Shown here piece after piece: positions 58,090 to 64,000 of a stretch of DNA of 64,000 bases. The notes under the pieces are model-generated. The model did not search any database. It had not been told where the DNA came from and saw nothing but the letters and a program-made list of their open reading frames with translations. Source of the stretch: Trileptium ribeirensis (lineage: Eukaryota > Nematoda > Enoplea > Enoplida > Thoracostomopsidae). A program made the position numbers and the translations under genes. The stretch is taken from positions 37,450-101,449 of the forward strand of contig JASANE010005108.1 of assembly GCA_030248225.1 (NCBI GenBank). Direction: 5' to 3'. Each line of letters starts with the position of its first letter. The first letter of the stretch is position 1.

Positions 58090-58610
58090 AGATCATACCT
58101 TAAGGGGGTTTAGAGGTGCTTGCCTTAGCGTGGCACAAATCGCACCCCTCCCAAATTACGTTTGAACTTGTCCAAGTTCTGTGAGAGCACAATCGTGCTG
58201 TCAAGTTGGTTCCACGGCTCGATGATCCGACGAGTGAAAAAATGGCTCATACATTCGTACGCGCATACGGACGAAACAGTTTCATCTCGTGGCCTCATAA
58301 GGCGCGATGTGGTCGGGAAAAATGGTTGTCATGGTTGAGCACAGTCTCGCGGTTGCGGAGTTTGTACGTATTGACCATATCGATGGTCTCGCGGCGGCAT
58401 TTAAGAGTGGACACTTCGTTAACATCAACGTCGGGCGACAGACGGAGGCACCGATGCTGGATTCTTTCGAGACGCTCGATGCCGACGTTATACTGTGGAG
58501 ACCAAATAACGGCAGCAAACTCGATCAATGGGCGCACGAGACCCTTGTACAGCGGTACGATGACAGCCGGGTCACGGGACGCCAAAGACCGACTCATCAG
58601 AGTAATAATA
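58090..58610 (-). mobile_element. 5'-truncated LINE (second family), C-terminal region
   Basis: The frame at 58295-58597 encodes MSRSLASRDPAVIVPLYKGL, then VRPLIEFAAVIWSPQYNVGI and ERLERIQHRCLRL, the LYK-LVRP-EYA-WSP-ER-QRR block of CR1/Jockey-type LINEs. After its stop the same protein signal continues (MKLFRPYARTNV, then a VG-NLT-block) to about 58110 with an in-frame stop. The 3' end carries two copies of a 13-bp GATCATACCTTAA word at 58078-58104. Base composition is much GC-richer than surroundings and differs from the LINE at 1-2550, so it is another family. Confidence 0.85.
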
Positions 58611-58649
58611 GTAATAATATTTAGCTTAAAATGCTATTTTAGAAATTTT

Positions 58650-60100
58650 CACTCAATATAATTGGATAGCTAGCTATATATAGACGAATAGGGTGTATAC
58701 CGATTACATGTTGTTGTCGGGGGTTTAGTAGGCTACCATGGGTCTTTGAGTTAAAATTCTAAATTTTTTGCTTCTTTTTCCCGAAATACTTTATTATATG
58801 TTTCCCTAAGTTTTGAGTTTCAAAATTCTAAAATTTATAAAATTTATTTTCTTTTATTCAATCTAATTTGCATAAAGCTCTCTCATTTCACTTATTAGCT
58901 ATGTCTAATTTTAAGTTGTTCTAGTTTTTCTTCTTCAGTCTGGATTTCACTTTCATGGAAGTAGCGGCGCATGGAATTGATTGATAGCTATATGTTTTGA
59001 TTTGTTTTGTTAGTAACAATCAGTTACTTAGCTAACTGGATAGTGTAGCATATGCGTTTTAAAGACGATAGAGTCTGGTGTGCTTTCTTATTGTCAACTT
59101 TTGGGCAGGTCCAACCTTGTATTTATTCTCTCCAGAAAACCATATATATATTACTAATTTGAACTTTATCCCTAAAATTGCAATGAACTCATACTCTTCC
59201 CCAGGGGAAATATTGACTCTCCCAAAGGGGCAACCCTTATAATCTCTCTTGTCGGGACATTTTCTACTATTTTGGGCATAGGGATCCTTAATTTTCTTTA
59301 TTTGGGTTATATGGTTTCTTAATTATAACTTACAAGCTAAAAGGGCACAATTTCATACTTTTCTTTATGTGTAAAGAACAAATTATTTCTTATTTATGCC
59401 TCTTAGGATATCGGATCAAGGGGGGTTATAGTAGCTCGAGCGGAACGGCACTCGGCCACACCTTGGGTAACCACCCCATTCCACTCCTATTTCGGGGATT
59501 ATTACCTCCTAAACATGGGCCGGAATTTACAAATTTATAAATTCCCTTATTTTTGTTTAGATAACACCTTTCACTCTGATTTACATTTATTCCTTCGGTG
59601 GGGTGTACTATACTCCATTCCTGATAGGTTGACACTTATCCCCACCCGTGTGAACCTTTTACTTACCCTTATCTTAAGATACATTATGCTCTATTTTACC
59701 TAGGAATTGACTTTTTTACTTTATTATTAAATTTATAAATATATTAGGGTTTCATCAAGTGAGGAGAAATTCTATCCTAAGGCGGGACTACATTTCATCT
59801 TTTCTCTGCACTGAGAACACCCTAATCCTCTGTTTTTACTTACTTTTGGGTGTTCCTAATTTTAACCATCTCCTTCCAAAATTAAATACATCAATATTTG
59901 GCTTTTCCTAACCATATACGATTTCTCGAGCCTTTGAAACTATTCAATGTGGTCCTAGTAACCTATTACCAGTTGGAAATCTACTTAAGCCCCGCAAAAT
60001 ACCCTCTTTTTCCGAACCTAAAATTCCCCAAAATTCGCTGAAAAATATATATACTATAATATAATAATAAATATTATTACTAAATAAAATTTGTTCGAGT
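58650..60100. other. No gene recognised, T-rich
   Basis: T-rich on the plus strand, with CCCC-containing patches near 59195-59260 and 59420-59660. No domain found in any frame. Possibly an untranslated part of a retroelement. Confidence 0.4.
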
Positions 60101-60108
60101 GAAATATT

Positions 60109-60141
60109 TGCGCATGCGCAGGAAATATATGCGCATGCGCC
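60109..60141. promoter_or_regulatory. Two NRF-1-type palindromic sites
   Basis: TGCGCATGCGCA at 60109-60120 and TGCGCATGCGCC at 60130-60141, 21 bp apart (two helical turns). This palindrome is the known binding site of the NRF-1/ewg family in animals and is typical of TATA-less, often bidirectional promoters. No exon was identified on either side, so promoter function is inferred. Confidence 0.4.
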
Positions 60142-60490
60142 AGCAGCATTATGGCAGTTAGAGTGTGTTGTTCGACGACGTTACGATATACTTGCTGTTA
60201 TGTGTTAATACATTATGTGTGGTTTTTTGTTTTTTGTTGCTTTTGTAGTAGTTTGAGTATTATTAATGTTTTTGCTTTTAGTATTCACTAGTAACTTGTA
60301 GGTTCGGTTAGTTGGTATTATTTTTATTAATACTAGTATTCTGTCAGGCGGGTTTGTATGTTAGATTTCATCTAGTCAATAGTGCGAACGGAGTTTTGCC
60401 TAATTTTTTTTGTTTCAATTTTACGCATTGTTCTACTTTCGTTCGCAATGTCATCCTGATACACCGACACCCCTGCATAGGCCTTCATAA

Positions 60491-60518
60491 AGTTGGTATA
60501 TGTGTATATATACCAACT
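60491..60518. repeat. Perfect 11-bp hairpin
   Basis: AGTTGGTATAT (60491-60501) and ATATACCAACT (60508-60518) with a 6-nt loop. Confidence 0.6.
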
Positions 60519-60599
60519 TCCCAGCGTGCACGTGTATATATATAATGTATATAGGTTCAAACCTATAACCGAATCCGCAGTGACCACACAGGAGGTTGT

Positions 60600-61225
60600 T
60601 CCTGTATTTTTTGGATCCTGCCGCGGAGGCGGGACTACTAGACATAGTAAGACCTAGTATAGGGTAAAGGCAGACCAGAAAGAGGGCAGCCCATCCCCTA
60701 AACGGGAACCTATGGGTGGGATTGGTCTTTCTCCCTTTCCGGAACAATTTTTACCACCCGTTGGTACCAGGCCGTCTTCCATGGGCTGCTCTATCGTCGA
60801 AGGCTGCATTGTTGCAAGTATGCTCTAGGGTGGGCCATAATTGCCGGAATTGTGTCTTCGCGTAAGCCTCGCCTAGGGCCTAGGGGTTACCCAGCATGCA
60901 GGCCGGGGAAATTTTACGCTTAGGGGGCTTGGCGGCTATGGACCAACACCCACGTTCTATTTAGGGGGAATCCTGTGTCACTTGTCCCACTAACACAAAC
61001 CCATGAAATTCTGAGTTTTTTTCGGATCTCCGAAGCCGACGACCCATACAGGTAAATTTACGACTTTAGGTGCATGTATCCGAAAATACATGGTACTTAC
61101 GAACCAATCGTTTCCAAAAATTCCAAAAACCAATACAAAATCGTTATTTTGTCAGGTGCACGGTTCACCTGACCATAGGAATCACCTTTGTGCTTTAATG
61201 TTGTTACTATTTGTTATCCTCTTTC
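60600..61225. other. GC-richer segment of unknown origin
   Basis: About 60610-60980 is clearly GC-richer than the surroundings (CCGCGGAGGCGGG, TAGGGCCTAGGGG). No frame encodes a recognisable protein. It could be the edge of a retroelement. Confidence 0.35.
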
Positions 61226-62392
61226 CAGGGAGTAACCGGAATCCCGGTTCCGGCGAAAATCGTGTTCCGGTTGCGGTTCCGGCAAAGGGCAAAAATCATA
61301 CCGTAACCGAAATTCCGGTTTAAAAATTTTGTTTGAAATTTTCCACGTTTTTTGCTTCATCCTGTAATCCAAACATATGTAATATATATTATACAATAAT
61401 CAAGCTCCAATACAACCAAGTAAAAGAAAAGATTAACTAACCAATTTGCCGTGTGAAACGTAAGTAAGGCACATAATTAGAGCAGGAATTTTTCATAATA
61501 ACCTGCAGGAGTTTATTAAATCAAAGCCAGGTCGATGCTTTAGCAGCTATTTTACACATCCAGAAGTCTGTGGGATACGTTTGAATTAAACCGGTCCAAG
61601 TCGGTAACAGAGTATGGCTTACGCATAAGTACTTAGGGTATGCTTGGCTAACATATATTGCGTCAAGCACCCGCCAGTGCGCTTGTAAACTTGGTAAATT
61701 AGTCTAAATTGAAGTAAACTAACGTTATCTGCAACGCAGCTAGAAACTGCTTTCTTGGCAATGAACTGTATTTATTGAAACTGTGCGAGCAGCATCACAG
61801 TGTGTCTCATTTATAGCATTCTGATTAGAAAGTTATCATCATTATGATCTAACTGACGGGCACTGGTTGCCCAACGCTAGCTTAAACAGTGTCTCTGACC
61901 ACTGATCAGGAAATTAACTTCTATTATTTTCTCTTAGAGTCATATAAACCAATAATTTTAAGTTTCCTACAGAAGAACATACAACAAACTTATGTGTAGT
62001 AAAGGGAGGCGACTGGAGACAGAGCGAAAGTGTGTTTTTTACGCTCCAAGCTTTGTAAGCAATTTCGATTTGACGCAGTATACGCAATGGTATATAGTGG
62101 AAGACATTTTTTGCTCTGAATATCCAAAAACCGACATATTTGATCCATAAATAAACATTATTAGCTTCCTCAGTCTCTTTAAAGTTTCAGAAAGGCAATA
62201 ATACCATCGCAATACATTAAGTTTAATGTAAAAGTTATGTTTAATGCATTTTAAATCCACTATACCTTCATTTCTTCCATCATCTGTTTTACTATATATA
62301 AATTTCGAAGACCAGGTTCCGGATCCGGTTTAAATGGACGGTTCCGGTTGCTGGTTCCGGCTCCGGTAAATTTCGGTTCCGGTTATTCCCTG
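61226..62392 (+). mobile_element. Non-autonomous hAT transposon with 8-bp target duplication
   Basis: Ends CAGGGAGTAACCGGAA and, reverse-complemented, CAGGGAATAACCGGAACC. Flanks are CCTCTTTC (61218-61225) and CCTCTTAC (62393-62400), an 8-bp duplication with one mismatch, as expected for hAT. Both subterminal regions are packed with (C)CGGTTCCGG words (61238-61320 and 62315-62385), probable transposase-binding sites. The 1,167-bp interior has no transposase, so it must have been mobilised in trans. The first 650 bp recur at 55788-56443. Confidence 0.85.
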
Positions 62393-62399
62393 CCTCTTA

Positions 62400-64000
62400 C
62401 CCCAGGTGCATAAGGCCGGGGCTGTTAAGTTTTACAGTTATTACGTTGCATACTAATACTGATACTTTGTTATTTCTTGTTCTTAAATTTTCCAGCTAAC
62501 AACGGGTATTAAAATTTTCAGCGGGGTTTGTATGTTGATCCAATTTGAGCCGATCCCTAAGTACTTATTTGTTTTGTTCTTCACCCTAAAGGTGCTGGTC
62601 ACCTATAGAGACACATTTATTCTTCCTTACGCTCGCAGTGATCTACCCCAAAGAACCTATTGTTTAAGTTTCAAAAGTGCTGTGCACCTCATAAAACATC
62701 ATTATGTTACCCCTAGGGCTAGCGTTGTGCCACGTACATGTTACCAGGTTATACCGCTATTGCACTACTTGTCATTTAATTTTAGGCGATTTGTATATAG
62801 ACACAGTTTTTAACCGCTCTGGTGCAATCTATCTTCATCCCCCATACTAATATTACATACGAAACAGGTAATGCATTTTATTCATCGGTTAACACTTGAA
62901 TGGTATTGAGACGTTCCAGAGTGTATCGTGATGCAACCTACAAGCTCTAGACCTGGTGGTTATTTTTGCTTCTCTAGCTCGCTATACCCTGTTTTACTCG
63001 GGCCGCACTGCTGAGCTAAGCCAGAGCCTGGACGCCTTTAGAGCTAATGCAGCTCGCCTTTCCCTTGATACTGGCAAACTATTACTGAGAACTAGAAGTA
63101 AAGGCAAAGTTTTCTGAGTCCTCCCAAAATTTACACAGAAACTACGAATACTACTGATTGTTCTGCGAAAGAACACTTTACTGATGAGATTTTAATAAAT
63201 ATTTTGACATTGAAAATAGTCCTTTACATTGGTTAATATTTTACGATGCAAATCTAAATTAAGTGTTCACTGGTCTACTGAGCACATAGTTAACAGTATT
63301 AAACCGTAAATCGTTCACAATAAACTTTTCAACTTCCTAACAGAACTCTACGTTAGCCTACACGGGCACTGAAAATATTCTAGAAATTCTATGCGAAATC
63401 TTACAACAAAGTATCCAAATACAACAGAGACTCGCCACTCGAGCTCGCTGTAGTTTAGGGATGGTTTCCCACCCCAAGTTAACATTTGCAAAATTATAAC
63501 ACTTATGTCACCTTCCACCTTAAATGAAATCCCATGTAAAATTCTCACCCTTAAAACTATGTATAGGTAACTTCATTTTTTCAAAATTTAAATTTTACAC
63601 AAATCTTTAATTTTCCATCAAAATCTACTTTTCCTTAACATTATTTTCCATTTAATCTTATACCACGGCTCGTTGTACGAACTCGCCAGGGTATATAAAT
63701 ATACACATGAATGGCACGATTTCTCGGGTTCGCCAACGCTGATCAAATTACTCAATTTCACCTTTATATTTAACTGATCCCATCCTTGGGCCTTTCCACT
63801 ATCGAAATACATCGGCCAAGAGCTCGTCTCTTGGACTCGCCAGGGTATAATAGTTAATTGTAGCACGGATACTCGACTTCGCTAATTCCATTTCACTTTG
63901 TACCAAATTAAATTATTTCAAGTTTGCTCTGGCTGAAGGGTGCCGAGTGCACAAAATCAAGCCAAGCTAAATTTTCAACTTTTGTTTAGATAAACTTACT
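62400..64000. other. No gene recognised; short diverged duplication at the end
   Basis: No domain in any frame. Near the right edge, two halves about 152 bp apart share GAACTCGCCAGGGTATA/GGACTCGCCAGGGTATA (63678 and 63831) and a CACG-x-T-x-CTCG-x-x-TTCGC block (63715, 63864). The 5' exons of the M16 gene were searched for here and not found. Confidence 0.45.

Noticed and set aside
58206..58661. 151-codon plus-strand frame
   Set aside because: It is the opposite-strand shadow of the minus-strand LINE fragment, whose conserved residues read clearly in the other direction.

Overview
This window is AT-rich nuclear DNA from an invertebrate animal, species not determinable. The evidence is a multi-exon gene with canonical GT-AG introns and a crowd of metazoan-type transposons: a CR1/Jockey-like LINE, Ty3/Gypsy relics, a Ginger1 DNA transposon, a non-autonomous hAT, and several MITE-like families. 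No prokaryotic, viral or organellar gene organisation is visible. Most of the sequence is old interspersed-repeat DNA.

The one host gene I can support lies on the minus strand from 53464 down to 38067. It is the C-terminal half (439 residues, eight exons) of an M16 zinc metallopeptidase of the insulin-degrading enzyme/nardilysin family. I assembled it by following splice sites: all seven junctions are GT-AG, all phases match, and the total is 1,320 nt. The 3' end is in the window (TAG stop, then AATAAA). The exons for the N-terminal half, with the HxxEH zinc site, were not found and probably lie beyond 64000. The introns hold MITEs, GC-rich repeats and diverged satellites. A 105-nt phase-symmetric candidate cassette exon sits in one of them.

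Layout. 1-2550: LINE endonuclease/RT and C-terminal region (one frameshift), inserted into a MITE whose right half continues to about 2797. 4.7-5.16 kb: MITE with repeated 12-bp palindromes. 6.1-7.0 kb: low-complexity repeats. 12.67-13.35 kb: 230-bp tandem repeat, three copies. 18.2 kb: degenerate tRNA. 20937-29302: a very large palindrome with two arms of about 3.5 kb around a 1.4-kb spacer that holds a Gypsy protease/RT fragment. 29.8-30.3 kb: second copy of the palindrome-bearing MITE. 34.35-34.7 kb: decayed Gypsy RT. 38.07-53.46 kb: the M16 gene. 54201-55791: Ginger1 element with perfect CCGG target-site duplications, inserted in a hAT-derived repeat. 58.09-58.61 kb: 5'-truncated second LINE, minus strand. 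60.1 kb: paired NRF-1-type sites. 61226-62392: non-autonomous hAT with an 8-bp target duplication.

The mobile elements are nested (LINE in MITE, Ginger1 in hAT, MITE inside the palindrome arms), so relative insertion ages can be read from the window. No operon-like or functional cluster beyond the single host gene is visible.
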